Shown here one piece after another: positions 26,581-36,600 of a stretch of 64,000 nt of DNA (its first letter is position 1; every line of letters begins with the position of its first letter). The notes beneath the pieces are model-generated. The model had not been told where the DNA came from. It ran no database searches and was given only the letters and a program-made list of their open reading frames with translations. Origin of the DNA: CALHVX01 sp039198065 (GTDB taxonomy: Bacteria > Pseudomonadota > Gammaproteobacteria > Pseudomonadales > Azotimanducaceae). The stretch spans positions 123,965-187,964 of the forward strand of contig JBCCTU010000007.1 of NCBI GenBank assembly GCA_039198065.1, read 5' to 3'. A program made the position numbers and the translations under genes.

Positions 26581-29022
26581 TCAAGCTCGTAGTCTGGCCC
26601 CGAGCTTCTCACCCAGCGCCTCGAGCACATTGGTCTCAATCACCCCGATTTCTGCATCAGTCAGCGTCGCCGAAGAATCCTGGATCGTCAAGCCGACAGC
26701 AACACTTTTCTCAGTAGATTCAATACCTTTGCCGGTATAGATGTCAAAGACTGTGAAGTCGACCAAGCGCGCTCCGACGGTTTCGACGACGATATCGCGC
26801 ACCCGCGCAACCGGCACCTCTCGACCCACGATCAACGCGAGATCGCGCCGCACCGACGGGAAGCGAGACACGGGCCGATAGCTCGGTACGTCCCGGGCCA
26901 ACAGCTGCTCCGCGTTAAGTTCAAACACGAATACGGGCTGGCCAAGATCGAGGGAGTCCTCGAGCGCGGGATGAACACGACCCAGCCGCCCCATGAGCCG
27001 ACCTGCGACCGATACCGTCGCGGCCTGGCCGGGATGGAGCGCTGGGTCGTCGGCAAGCCGGGCGAAGGTCACCTGATCAAAGCCCTGCCAGGCAAGCAGA
27101 CGCTCAACGACCCCTTTCAGATCGAAGAAATCCGTCGCTCCAGCAATCACGCCGGTGCCTTCGAGGGATTCTGCCGCACTTCCGAACCAACTTTCCGGGT
27201 CCCGGACGCCGGCCAACAGTCCGCCGAGCATCAGCGGTTGAGTCAGTGCCGCATCGCCATCTCCCCCGGCCGGCGCCGGCTTGAAGCACTGGCCAAGCTC
27301 GAACACCCGCAACCCCTGCTGCTGGCGCGCTCGATTGGTCCGCCACACGTCGAGCAACGCCGGAATCAACGTAGTCCTCATCACCGACTGGGCTTGCGAC
27401 ATGGGATTCGCCAGCGTCATGGGGGTCGAGTCGGGATCAACGGCGGCGAGAAGTTCGGGATCAATGAAGGAATAGGTAACCACTTCCTGAAAACCATTGG
27501 CGGTTAGCTGGCGACGCAAGCCCGTCACCGGTGTCTCTCGGCCCGTAACTTCCGCCAACGGCAACTCGGTAGTGGGCCTGCGTGTCGGAACCCGGTTGTA
27601 GCCGAAGATACGAAGGACTTCTTCAACGAGGTCCGCCTCGATCGACACATCAAAACGATGACTCGGTACCTGAACGCGCCAGACCACGCCGTCGGCGGTT
27701 GCGTTGCGCTCTTGGACCCTGAAGTCCAGGCGCTCGAGCAACTCATCCACCTGGGTCGCTGCGATGGGCGTACCGGCGAGGCGGTTAAGGCGCGACTCTC
27801 GCAATGTCACGACAGCACGCGCGGGCAGCGCACTCGGCTCAACGGCGGCAAACACGGGGCCCGGTTCGCCGCCGGCGATCTCGATCAGTAACGCCGTAGC
27901 GCGTTCGATGGCCTCAGCCTGCAGTTCCGGATCGACGCCTCGTTCGTAACGGTGGGATGCATCCGTATGCATTCCGTAGCGCCGCGCCGTACCGGCGATG
28001 GCGAGCGGTGCGAAGAACGCACACTCGAGAAACACGTGACGCGTGGCCTCACTCACCGCTGTTTGCGCTCCGCCCATGACACCCGCCATAGCAACCGGAG
28101 AGCCGCCGTCGCAGATCAACAACGTCTGCTCATCGAGCGAGACGGTCTTACCGTCCAGCAGGGTCAGTGATTCACCGGCCTGCGCGTAGCGCACGTCAAT
28201 CGAATCGTTGAGTCGGTCGAGGTCAAATGCGTGCAGCGGTTGTCCCAGTTCCAACAGGATGTAATTGGTAACGTCCACAATCGGGTCGATGGAGCGCAAT
28301 CCGGAACGACGCAGCCGTTCGCTCAGCCACAGCGGTGACGGTCGCGACGGATCCACGTTGCGGATCACCCGGCCCAGATAACGGGGGCAGGCCTCCGGTT
28401 CGGAAAGCCGGACTGGAAACACCCCGTCATGCGTTGGCGCAACCGGTGTAATGGAAACTGGGGTGACTTCACATCCATTCAGCACACCGACTTCCCGAGC
28501 CAACCCACGTAACGAAAGGCAATCACCGCGATTCGGTGTCAGATCGACCTCGATGGAACGATCGTCGAGCGTAAGCGCTTGGCGCAGATCCGCGCCCGGC
28601 GCGAGATCGCCCGGGAGTTCCATGATGCCGTCGGCGTCATCTCCGAGCCCAAGTTCCTCGGCACTGCACAACATGCCAAAAGACTCGACCTGGCGCAGCT
28701 TCGCTTTCTTGATCTTAAAGTTATCCGGTAACACAGCGCCGACGCGGGCAAAGGCGGTAAGCAAGCCAGGACGTACGTTAGGCGCGCCACAGACCACTTG
28801 GTGATCTTCCGTACCGTCGTGGACGATGCAGACCGACAGTTTCTCAGCGTTCGGGTGCTTGTCGACTTGCTCGACCCGCGCGACGACAACCCCGGTAAAT
28901 ACACCGGCAGCGGGCTCGACAGCATCGACCTCAAGCCCCGCCATGGTGATTTGCTGCACGAGTTCATCCGTATCGACCCGGGGATCAACCCACTGCCGAA
29001 GCCAGTGTTCGCTGAATTTCAT
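26581..29022 (-). CDS. pheT: Phenylalanyl-tRNA synthetase beta subunit
   Basis: An 813-residue protein with the standard order. There is an N-terminal EMAP/tRNA-binding domain (GVVVARVEQVDKHPNAEKLSVC, VVCGAPNVRPG), B3/B4 (editing) (RYERGVDPEL), B5, the catalytic-like core (TYSFIDPE, LANPMSQAQSVMRTTLIPALL) and the C-terminal anticodon-binding FDX-ACB domain (YRPVSRFPSVRRDLALIV). Slightly longer than the usual 790-800. It forms a heterotetramer with PheS, encoded 22 bp upstream. Confidence 0.97.
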   Translation of the reverse strand: MKFSEHWLRQWVDPRVDTDELVQQITMAGLEVDAVEPAAGVFTGVVVARVEQVDKHPNAEKLSVCIVHDGTEDHQVVCGAPNVRPGLLTAFARVGAVLPDNFKIKKAKLRQVESFGMLCSAEELGLGDDADGIMELPGDLAPGADLRQALTLDDRSIEVDLTPNRGDCLSLRGLAREVGVLNGCEVTPVSITPVAPTHDGVFPVRLSEPEACPRYLGRVIRNVDPSRPSPLWLSERLRRSGLRSIDPIVDVTNYILLELGQPLHAFDLDRLNDSIDVRYAQAGESLTLLDGKTVSLDEQTLLICDGGSPVAMAGVMGGAQTAVSEATRHVFLECAFFAPLAIAGTARRYGMHTDASHRYERGVDPELQAEAIERATALLIEIAGGEPGPVFAAVEPSALPARAVVTLRESRLNRLAGTPIAATQVDELLERLDFRVQERNATADGVVWRVQVPSHRFDVSIEADLVEEVLRIFGYNRVPTRRPTTELPLAEVTGRETPVTGLRRQLTANGFQEVVTYSFIDPELLAAVDPDSTPMTLANPMSQAQSVMRTTLIPALLDVWRTNRARQQQGLRVFELGQCFKPAPAGGDGDAALTQPLMLGGLLAGVRDPESWFGSAAESLEGTGVIAGATDFFDLKGVVERLLAWQGFDQVTFARLADDPALHPGQAATVSVAGRLMGRLGRVHPALEDSLDLGQPVFVFELNAEQLLARDVPSYRPVSRFPSVRRDLALIVGREVPVARVRDIVVETVGARLVDFTVFDIYTGKGIESTEKSVAVGLTIQDSSATLTDAEIGVIETNVLEALGEKLGARLRA

Positions 29023-29044
29023 AGCTTGTCTCCGACGTCGCTGC

Positions 29045-30058
29045 TCAGCGGAATTGGCTCAAGAACCGAACGTCGTTTTCAAAGAACAATCGCAGGTCGT
29101 CGACCCCGTAATAGAGCATGGCAAGACGGTCACCGCCAAAGCCGAAGGCAAAGCCCGTATAGCGCTCGTTGTCGATACCCGCCATGGCGAGCACATTCGG
29201 ATGCACCATGCCGCAGCCGGCGACTTCGAGCCACCCGGTGTGGCTGCAGACGCGGCAGCCTTTACCAAGGCAATGCACACACTGGACATCGACCTCGGCC
29301 GACGGCTCGGTGAACGGGAAGTAGGACGGGCGAAACCGAACGGCGAGATCCTTTTCGAAGAAGCGCTTCAGAAAGTCGTCCACGGTTCCCTTGAGATCCG
29401 CGAAGCTGATGCCGTCGTCTACAACCAGTCCTTCAACCTGATGAAACATCGGGCTGTGGGTGAGGTCGGAATCCCGTCGGTACACTCGGCCCGGGCAAAT
29501 CACCCGAATTGGCGGTTGCTGTGCCGCCATGACATGCACCTGCGCCGGTGACGTATGGGTACGCAGCAGCTGACCGTCACCGAGGTAAAACGTGTCATGC
29601 ATTGCCCGCGCAGGATGGTGCGAAGGAATGTTGAGGGCTTCGAAGTTGTGGTAATCGTCTTCTATTTCATCGCCGCCGAATACGCTGTACCCAGCACCGG
29701 CGAAAATCGATTCAATTCGTTCCAATACCTGTGTGACCGGGTGTAGCGCACCAACGGGCGCCGCCCGCCCCGGCAGGGTGACATCTAGGGTTTCGTTGGC
29801 GAGATTGGCATTGAGGAGCGCCGTCTTGAGTGCCTCGAGCCGAGTGCCAAGCTTGGCTTGGACTAGGGTCTTTGCCTCGTTAATGCGTGCGCCAGCCTGC
29901 GGTCGCTCGCTCGGTTCAAGCGTTCCGAGTTGTTTCAGCAGCGCCGTAAGCTGACCCTTCTTGCCGAGGTATTGAACGCGCACCGTATCCAGGGCGCGCT
30001 CATCCGCTGCCGCCTCGATCGCGGCTTCTGCCTCGGCAACAACCGCATCGAGGTCCAT
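29045..30058 (-). CDS. pheS: Phenylalanyl-tRNA synthetase alpha subunit
   Basis: A 337-residue class II synthetase subunit. The N-terminal coiled-coil (tRNA-binding arm) is followed by HPVTQVLERIESIFAGAGYSVF, motif 2 with CPGRVYRRDSDLTHSPMFHQVEGLVVD, and the C-terminal GWLEVAGCGMVHPNVL...GFAFGFGGDRLAML (motif 3). It contains the active site of the enzyme. It lies about 30 bp downstream of rplT in the conserved operon. Confidence 0.97.
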   Translation of the reverse strand: MDLDAVVAEAEAAIEAAADERALDTVRVQYLGKKGQLTALLKQLGTLEPSERPQAGARINEAKTLVQAKLGTRLEALKTALLNANLANETLDVTLPGRAAPVGALHPVTQVLERIESIFAGAGYSVFGGDEIEDDYHNFEALNIPSHHPARAMHDTFYLGDGQLLRTHTSPAQVHVMAAQQPPIRVICPGRVYRRDSDLTHSPMFHQVEGLVVDDGISFADLKGTVDDFLKRFFEKDLAVRFRPSYFPFTEPSAEVDVQCVHCLGKGCRVCSHTGWLEVAGCGMVHPNVLAMAGIDNERYTGFAFGFGGDRLAMLYYGVDDLRLFFENDVRFLSQFR

Positions 30059-30088
30059 GGTGTCTCGCCCCTGTCAGCCGCGAGTGGG

Positions 30089-30460
30089 TTAGGCCGCCGC
30101 CTTCGCAGCGAGTCCAGCTTTCGCCTGTTCCGCCAAGGCGGCAAACGCCGCCGGCTCATGCATGGCAAGGTCCGCCATGACGCGTCGGTCGACTTCAATT
30201 CCTGCGGCTTTCAGGCCTTCCATGAATCGGCTGTAGGACAGGTCGTGCAGCCGTGCAGCAGCATTGATACGCACGATCCACAGGGCACGGAACTGCCGCT
30301 TACGCTGCCGCCGGTCGCGGTAGGCGTACTGGCCCGCTTTGATGACGGCCTGCTTGGCAACCTTGAACTGGCGGCTGCGCGCCCCCTGGTAACCCTTCGC
30401 CTGTTTGAGCACGCCCTTGCGGCGCGCCCGGGAAGCGACGCTTCGTTTTACTCGTGCCAT
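30089..30460 (-). CDS. rplT: 50S ribosomal protein L20
   Basis: A 123-residue protein beginning MARVKRSVASRARRKGVLKQAKGYQGARSR and containing RQRKRQFRALWIVRINAAAR, both L20 hallmarks. An early assembly protein that in enteric bacteria also represses its own operon. It directly follows rpmI (six-base gap). The last ten residues are Ala/Lys-rich, as in several relatives. Confidence 0.98.
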   Translation of the reverse strand: MARVKRSVASRARRKGVLKQAKGYQGARSRQFKVAKQAVIKAGQYAYRDRRQRKRQFRALWIVRINAAARLHDLSYSRFMEGLKAAGIEVDRRVMADLAMHEPAAFAALAEQAKAGLAAKAAA

Positions 30461-30466
30461 GGATCC

Positions 30467-30667
30467 TTACCTCGCTTTCTTTGGCAGCATGGTATCTAGG
30501 CGTGCCGTATCGGCGGCCGCGACGTCTTCCAACCCACGAAGCTGACGCTTTCGCTTGCTGCTCTTCTTGGTAAGGATGTGATTTCGGTTCATTTGCCGAT
30601 GCTTGTAGCCTTTCGCCGTACGACGAAAGCGCTTCTTAGCACCGCTATGCGTTCTAAGTTTTGGCAT
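30467..30667 (-). CDS. rpmI: 50S ribosomal protein L35
   Basis: A 66-residue basic protein: MPKLRTHSGAKKRFRRTAKGYKHRQ..., then HILTKKSSKRKRQLRG. The start at 30667 gives the family N-terminus, and the open extension to 30787 is not family-like. It is between infC and rplT, as in other gammaproteobacteria. Confidence 0.98.
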   Translation of the reverse strand: MPKLRTHSGAKKRFRRTAKGYKHRQMNRNHILTKKSSKRKRQLRGLEDVAAADTARLDTMLPKKAR

Positions 30668-30852
30668 TGTGAGTCTCTTACTTCTACCTGCGCCCAAACC
30701 ATCCGCCGACGGTAAATCCGTGCACGAACGTTGGTCGCGAGGTCGCCAACCGCAGTTGGCCGTTTCTCTGGCAGGAGCCCCGGGCAACCCGAGGCAATTT
30801 CAGCCAGCGTTAAGGCGCCGCTGGACAACGGCGTGCCCTGCTGCGCTGAGGC
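30668..30852 (-). promoter_or_regulatory. infC-rpmI intercistronic leader
   Basis: A 185-base gap ahead of rpmI on the transcribed strand, long for an operon of otherwise tight genes. In E. coli the corresponding region contains the translational operator bound by L20. GC-rich complementary segments near 30810-30845 could fold, but I did not derive a specific pseudoknot, so the regulatory role is inferred from the family. Confidence 0.35.
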
Positions 30853-31422
30853 TCAGGCGGTTTGCTGTTCCGCCTGGGCCATGGGCTTTCGCCCTTTGCG
30901 GGGCGCCAGAACCATGATGACTTGGCGACCCTCAAATTTGGGCGCGGACTCTACCACGCCGTACTCTTTCAGGTCTTCCTCGATTCGCGACATGAGCTGC
31001 ATGCCGATTTCCGGGTGCGTAACCTCTCGGCCACGGAAGCGCAGGCTGACCTTTGCCTTGTCCCCATCCTCGAGAAAGCGGATCAGGTTTCTGAGCTTGA
31101 TCTTGTAATCGCCGTCTTCCGTACCCGGGCGAAACTTGATTTCTTTAACCTGAATCTGCTTTTGCTTTTTGCGTTGCGCGGCCTTGGTTTTCTTCAACTC
31201 GAAGAGGTGTTTGCCATAGTCCATGATCTTGGCAACTGGCGGCTCTGCGTCCGGGGCGATCAGTACAAGATCAAGCGTGGCTTTTCGAGCCTCACCAAGG
31301 GCTTCATCGCGGGACACGATGCCCACCTGCTCACCCGATGCACCAATCAAGCGCACCTGTCGAGCCGTAATGTCTTCATTGAGCAGCGAGCGAGCGCCGC
31401 GCTTTCCATCGCCTTTCTTAAT
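30853..31422 (-). CDS. infC: Translation initiation factor IF-3 with an ATT start codon
   Basis: A 189-residue protein. The N-domain (ARSLLNEDITARQVRLIGASGEQVGIVSRDEAL) and C-domain (VKEIKFRPGTEDGDYKIKLRNLIRFLEDGDKAKVSLRFRGREV) are both complete. The family N-terminus, KKGDGKRGARSLLNE, is encoded upstream of the first ordinary start. The frame begins at ATT (31422-31420), with AGAGGA eight bases before it. A non-AUG (AUU) start is the known device by which IF-3 limits its own synthesis, because IF-3 rejects such codons. thrS, which often precedes infC, is not adjacent here. Confidence 0.95.
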   Translation of the reverse strand: MKKGDGKRGARSLLNEDITARQVRLIGASGEQVGIVSRDEALGEARKATLDLVLIAPDAEPPVAKIMDYGKHLFELKKTKAAQRKKQKQIQVKEIKFRPGTEDGDYKIKLRNLIRFLEDGDKAKVSLRFRGREVTHPEIGMQLMSRIEEDLKEYGVVESAPKFEGRQVIMVLAPRKGRKPMAQAEQQTA

Positions 31423-31566
31423 AAAACCTATCCTCTGATTGATCGGGGATGTTGCCGCACGCTCGGGTTAAGACCGGCCAATACGCTTGCTGGCCGCCGG
31501 TGGATTACCGCACGCGCCCTGAGACGCGCACGCCGCGAACGCTAGCGACATCTTCACTGGCAAGAA

Positions 31567-31577
31567 TAGTTAGACCA
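31567..31577. promoter_or_regulatory. GntR/FadR-type operator-like site (distal)
   Basis: TAGTTAGACCA fits TNGTNNNACNA, the half-palindromic consensus of FadR-subfamily GntR proteins. It shares nine bases (GTTAGACCA) with the second site 139 bp further on. It lies in the gap between infC and the gntR gene. Confidence 0.5.
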
Positions 31578-31705
31578 GCCGCCTGAAGCAACGCTTAAGT
31601 CCCTGACCTGGCAGCAAAAGTCCGATTTTCGCGCATCACGGTGTTACTTCAGGTAACGCTTCACTGGAATTTCTCCGGCACATGCCTAGTATGGGCAGAC
31701 CAAAT

Positions 31706-31716
31706 TGGTTAGACCA
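31706..31716. promoter_or_regulatory. GntR/FadR-type operator-like site (proximal)
   Basis: TGGTTAGACCA is a perfect TGGT-N3-ACCA palindrome, matching the FadR-subfamily consensus. It ends 10 bp before the GntR start codon, where binding would block transcription or the early mRNA, so the regulator probably controls itself and the pump genes. Confidence 0.65.
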
Positions 31717-31726
31717 TCACAGAGCA

Positions 31727-32464
31727 ATGGCCACGAAGCACGAAGAGATCAGCAGCATCCTGATCGAAGAAATATTATCCGGTCGCTATCGGCCCGGCGA
31801 CCGCCTGCCCTCCGAGCGTGACCTCGCTGCCCGGTTTACGGCCAATCGCGGCGCCGTTCGGGAAGCAATGAAACGCCTAGAACAGCTCGGGCTGGCCCAG
31901 GTGCAGCCCGGCGGCGCCCGCGTCCAGGCGCTTGAGGCGGCCAGCCTGGATATCGTTGGCCACCTCCTTCAACGCGGCTCCCTGCCGGACGCCGAACTTG
32001 TCGACGAGATCCTGCAGGTGATGGCGGCGCTAATGCGCGTCGCTGCGGAAAGTGCCGTCATTAATGCAACGGCACATCAGATCAGCGAACTGCGACGTCT
32101 GGTGGCACCGCTTGCTGAGGGCAATTTAGACATTGAGTCTCATCAGGCGGCTCGGCTGCAGTTGCTTGGCGCATTCATGCAAACCAGCGGCAACCTCGTG
32201 TGCCAGCTGATCGCGCGCACGCTGCTCGAGCAGCTGACCCCTCGCATGGCGCCGCTGCGTAGCTACGCTCAGGAAGAGTTCGACATCCCCGCTTACGCGG
32301 CCTACTACCTGCAGCTCGACCAGGCATTGGCAACACGCGACATTGCTGCACTGCGCGTCAGCCTGCAGGGCTTCACCAACTTAAACCGCGAGACCATCAT
32401 GCGCGCGTTTCTCGCAGCAAAAGTGGCTGAACAACAACCACGCCCGGAGGCGGCTGCGTTATGA
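31727..32464 (+). CDS. GntR-family (FadR subfamily) repressor of an efflux operon
   Basis: A 245-residue protein. The N-terminal winged helix reads ILIEEILSGRYRPGDRLPSERDLAARFTANRGAVREAMKRLEQLGLAQVQPGGARVQ, diagnostic of GntR. The C-terminal all-helical region is FCD-like and lacks an obvious full set of His metal ligands. I chose the Met at 31727. The earlier ATG at 31682 would put the operator site inside the gene and adds non-family residues. It overlaps the following membrane-fusion gene by four bases. Its effector is unknown. Confidence 0.88.
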   Translation: MATKHEEISSILIEEILSGRYRPGDRLPSERDLAARFTANRGAVREAMKRLEQLGLAQVQPGGARVQALEAASLDIVGHLLQRGSLPDAELVDEILQVMAALMRVAAESAVINATAHQISELRRLVAPLAEGNLDIESHQAARLQLLGAFMQTSGNLVCQLIARTLLEQLTPRMAPLRSYAQEEFDIPAYAAYYLQLDQALATRDIAALRVSLQGFTNLNRETIMRAFLAAKVAEQQPRPEAAAL

Positions 32465-33636
32465 AAAAGGTGTTACTCATCCCCGGCGCAATTGTCTTGG
32501 GTTTTGTCGGGATCGCCGCGACGCTCATCGTCACGGCCGAGGAGTTGGAGCCTTCGGCGCCGGAGCCGGTACCCCTCTCGGTACGGGTCATTGAAGTCGA
32601 ACCGGAGCGCGTCACCTTAACCGTGCGTTCTCAAGGTACGGTGGAGCCCGCCCGAGAGACTCAGATCATCCCGGAAGTTTCCGGGCGGGTTGAGTGGCTG
32701 TCTCCCAACTTCGCCCCCGGCGGTCGATTCGAAGCAAAGGAACCCTTGTTGCGCATTGCTGCAGGCGACTACACGAACAACGCTGCGCGTGCTCGCGCCA
32801 GCGTGCAAAGAACAGAGGCGGAACTGGAAAACGCACGCTTTGAGCACGAGCGACTGACAGAGCTGGCTAAACGGCAGCTCGTCGCGACCTCTCAGCTGGA
32901 AGCCGCCCTGCGCACGTTACGTGTGGCACGAGCGGCGCACGACGAAGCGCTGGTTTCGTTCAAGCAAGCCCAGCTAGACCTCGAGCGCACGACCCTGCGG
33001 GCGCCCTTTGATGGTCTGCTTGAGCGCGAGAATGTAGACCTTGGCCAGTTCGTCGCCCGGGGGAACGCGATCGCCGACTTTTACTCTGAAAGCGACGTCG
33101 AAGTACGCTTACCGCTAGCCGATCGACAGCTCGCGTTTCTGGATCTGCCCCTAGGTGCCCGGGGTACTTTGGCGGACGCTGTCCGGCCTTTGGCCACCAT
33201 TGCTGCCAGCTATGGTGGCACCGAGCTGAACTGGACAGCCCGAATCACACGGACCGAAGCGGCGATAGACCGCACTAGCCGTATGCTTTACCTGGTCGCT
33301 CGACTGGACGCATCAAGGGGGCCTATCGCACCAACCGCCGGTCTGTTCGTCAACGCAACGATCGAAGGAAGAACGGTGGAGGGAGTTTACGTCCTGCCGC
33401 GGTCCGCCTTACGAGAAAACAACCGCGTCATAACCGTCGATGCTGAAAACCGGCTCCGATTCAGAACCATCACCCCGCTGCGTATTGAGGATGAATTGCT
33501 GCTCGTTGAAGACGGCTTGGATCCGGGCGACCGCGTATGTGTAAGCCAGATACAGACCGTCGTGGAAGGCATGAGGGTCCTGCCGATCAGCGATCCTGAG
33601 CCTCTCACCCTTGCACGGTCCTTCGGAGCGCGCTGA
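32461..33636 (+). CDS. RND efflux periplasmic adaptor (membrane fusion protein)
   Basis: A 391-residue protein with one N-terminal membrane anchor (LIPGAIVLGFVGIAATLIVTA). The lipoyl-like half-motif (QGTVEPARETQIIPEVSGRVEWLSPNFAPGG), an alpha hairpin (about residues 100-160, TEAELENARFEHERLTELAKRQ) and the matching lipoyl half (LRAPFDGLLERENVDLGQFVARG) follow. Beta-barrel and membrane-proximal domains follow. It links the RND pump to an outer-membrane channel. It is translationally coupled to gntR and three bases from the pump gene. No TolC-like gene is nearby. Confidence 0.94.
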   Translation: MKKVLLIPGAIVLGFVGIAATLIVTAEELEPSAPEPVPLSVRVIEVEPERVTLTVRSQGTVEPARETQIIPEVSGRVEWLSPNFAPGGRFEAKEPLLRIAAGDYTNNAARARASVQRTEAELENARFEHERLTELAKRQLVATSQLEAALRTLRVARAAHDEALVSFKQAQLDLERTTLRAPFDGLLERENVDLGQFVARGNAIADFYSESDVEVRLPLADRQLAFLDLPLGARGTLADAVRPLATIAASYGGTELNWTARITRTEAAIDRTSRMLYLVARLDASRGPIAPTAGLFVNATIEGRTVEGVYVLPRSALRENNRVITVDAENRLRFRTITPLRIEDELLLVEDGLDPGDRVCVSQIQTVVEGMRVLPISDPEPLTLARSFGAR

Positions 33637-33639
33637 CCC

Positions 33640-36600
33640 ATGCAAACCGCAATCCGCTGGTTCGTGCACAACCCCGTAGCGGCAAACCTGCTCATGATCC
33701 TGCTGATCGTGACCGGCCTGGTCGGTGCGTTCAGCGTCAAGCAGGAAGAGTTTCCACCCATTGATACCCGGGCGGTCAGTATTTCCGTGCCCTACCTAGG
33801 TGCCGCCCCACTCGAAGTGGAAAAGGCTGTGTGTGTGCGCATCGAAGAAGCGATCGAAGGCGTCGAGGGCATTGAAAAAATTCGGACCAACGCCTTGGAA
33901 GGTTCCTGTCGCGTCTTCGTCGAATTCGAATACAACGCCAATCAAGTAGTTGCTCTCAACGAAATCAAGTCGTTGGTCGATGGAATCAACAGTTTCCCGA
34001 CGGAGACCGAGCGACCCATCGTCGGAAAGGTCTCCATCATTCAGCGCGTCATGCAAATTGCCTTGTTCGGCAACGCCGAGGAAAAGGTCCTAAAAGAGCT
34101 GGGGCGCGACGTACGCGACGAGATACTTTCCTTGAGCGGTGTTTCTCAGGTCACGCTTGGCTACGTCCGACCCTACGAACTGGCCATCGAAGTCCCGGAA
34201 ATAGCCTTGCGCCGGTATGGCCTCACTTTGGCGCGGGTCGCCGACACAATCCGGAATTCGTCCCTCGATATGCCCGGCGGAACGATTCGAACGGAAACCG
34301 GCGAAATCCTCATACGCGCGACTGGTCAAGCAGAAACCGGAGAGCAGTTTAGAAACATCGTACTCCTCACCCAGACTGACGGTACGAAAATTCGCCTCGG
34401 CGACATCGCGCTCATCAATGATGGTTTCGAAGAGGGCTTTCTAAGTGCGCGATTCAACGGCAAACCCGCGGTTGTGATTAATGTGTCTCAGGTTGGCGAT
34501 GAAGACCTGATCCAAATCGCGGACAAAACGCGCGAATACTTCCTACAAAAGGCAGCCCAGCTGCCCGAAGGCATCGAGTACGAAATCTGGGACGATCAGT
34601 CTGCCGAGCTGAAGGAGCGCCTCGCGGTGTTGAACGGCAATGCCCTGGGTGGCCTGCTACTCGTACTCATAATCCTTACGTTGTTCCTTCAGTTGAAGCT
34701 AGCCCTCTGGGTCTCCGTCGGAATTCCCGTGGCACTGCTGGGCACCTTCGCGGTGTTTCCGTTCGCCGACATCACCCTCAGCACTATCGCCGTAATGGCA
34801 TTTATTCTGGTGCTCGGCATTCTCGTTGATGATGCCATTGTCGTCGGCGAGCGCATTTACGCGCACGAGCAGCTGGGCAAATCGCCAATCCAGGCAGCGA
34901 TCGATGGCACCTGGGAAGTATCCGTGCCGGTGATCTTCGGCGTACTAACCACCGTTGCCGCATTCCTTCCGCTGATCCTCGTCGAAGGTCGACTCGCCGA
35001 TATCTTTTCCAACATTGGCTGGATCGTCATGATCGCGTTGACGTTCAGCATCATCGAGTCACAACTGATCCTCCCGTCCCATCTCGGTCACCGCAGCCGA
35101 GCGGCAAGTACTTCCGCGCTCGGACGCCGCTGGGAAGCCTTTCAATCAAGGTTGGCAGGGGCACTGGAAGCCTTCGCTCACGACGTGTACGCACCCAACG
35201 CACGCACCGCCGTATCCTGGCGTTATGCCACTGCGGCTACGGGCCTCGGCGTCCTCATCGTCGCCATCGCGCTACTGGCCAGCAATCGCGTAACGTTCAG
35301 CTTCTTCCCTGCCGTTGAGGGCGAAAAGGTGTACGGCACTCTCGAGCTACCCGAGGGAGTACCGAGCTCGGTGACAGCGCGGGCGGCAGCGCAGATTGAA
35401 CAAGCGGCTGGGCGGCTCAATCAAACGCTCACCGAAGAGCTGGGCCTTACGGAAGACGTCGTCCAGAACGTGTTGATCAGCATCGGGGTTAAGGTGGCTC
35501 GGGACGGCCCCGGATTAAAGGAGCGCGCCGGTCAGAGTAACCTGGCTGAGGTCGTGCTGGATCTGCTACCGCTTGATCAGCGGAACGACTACAGCGCCAA
35601 AGAGATCGCTCGTCGCTGGCGCGATATGGTCGGTCCGATCCCAGACGCTGTATCTCTCAAGTTCGACGCAGAAAAATTCAAAGTCGGAAACCCCGTCGAG
35701 TATCAGATCCGAGGCACCGACGTCCGCGAGATGCGCATCGCAGCGGAAGAGATGAAAGCACAGATGTCGCGTTACGATGGTGTGTTCGACATCGCCGACA
35801 GCTTTCGCTCCGGCAAGCAGGAGATTCAACTCACGCTGCTGCCCGAAGCTCGCACCCTTGGTATCACCATGAACGGCCTGGCAAGTCAGGTACGGGCGGC
35901 GTTTTACGGCGCCCAGGCGCAACGCGTCGCACGCGGAGAGGACGATGTTCGGGTCATGGTACGTCTGCCCGAGGCCGAGCGCCGCTCCATCGGTAACCTG
36001 GAAGACATGTACATTCGGACACCAGACGGGACCGAAGTTCCGTTCCAGAGTGTTGCGCGCTTCGATCTTGCCCGCGGCTACTCGAAGATCGATCGCCGAG
36101 ATGGCGTGCGCCAGATCGAGGTCTACGCCGACGTCGATCGCGCAACAACGTCGCCGGAGGAAGTCACCGCCGCGCTAACTGCGGATGTCCTGCCCAAGCT
36201 GCAGCGGCAGTTTCCTGAGCTGGTTCTCGATCTTGGCGGCGAGCAGGAAGAGCGGATAAAGGCTATGGCGGGGCTTGCAGCAGGTTCTGTGCTGTCATTG
36301 ATCCTCATCTACATGCTGTTGGCGATCCCTCTAAAAAGCTATTTGCAACCGCTGGTGATCATGAGCGTGATTCCCTTTGGCGCCGTTGGTGCCATCTTCG
36401 GGCACTGGATCATCGGCGTTCAGCTGGTCTTCTTCTCTGCACTAGGCATCGTCGCGCTGTCCGGTGTTGTCGTAAACGCATCCCTGGTGCTCGTTGACTC
36501 AATCAATCGTCGCCGACGAGAGGGCATGGCGATTGACGACGCGATTCTCCAGTCCTGCGTGACCCGCTTTCGGCCGATAATATTGACGTCAGCCACGACC

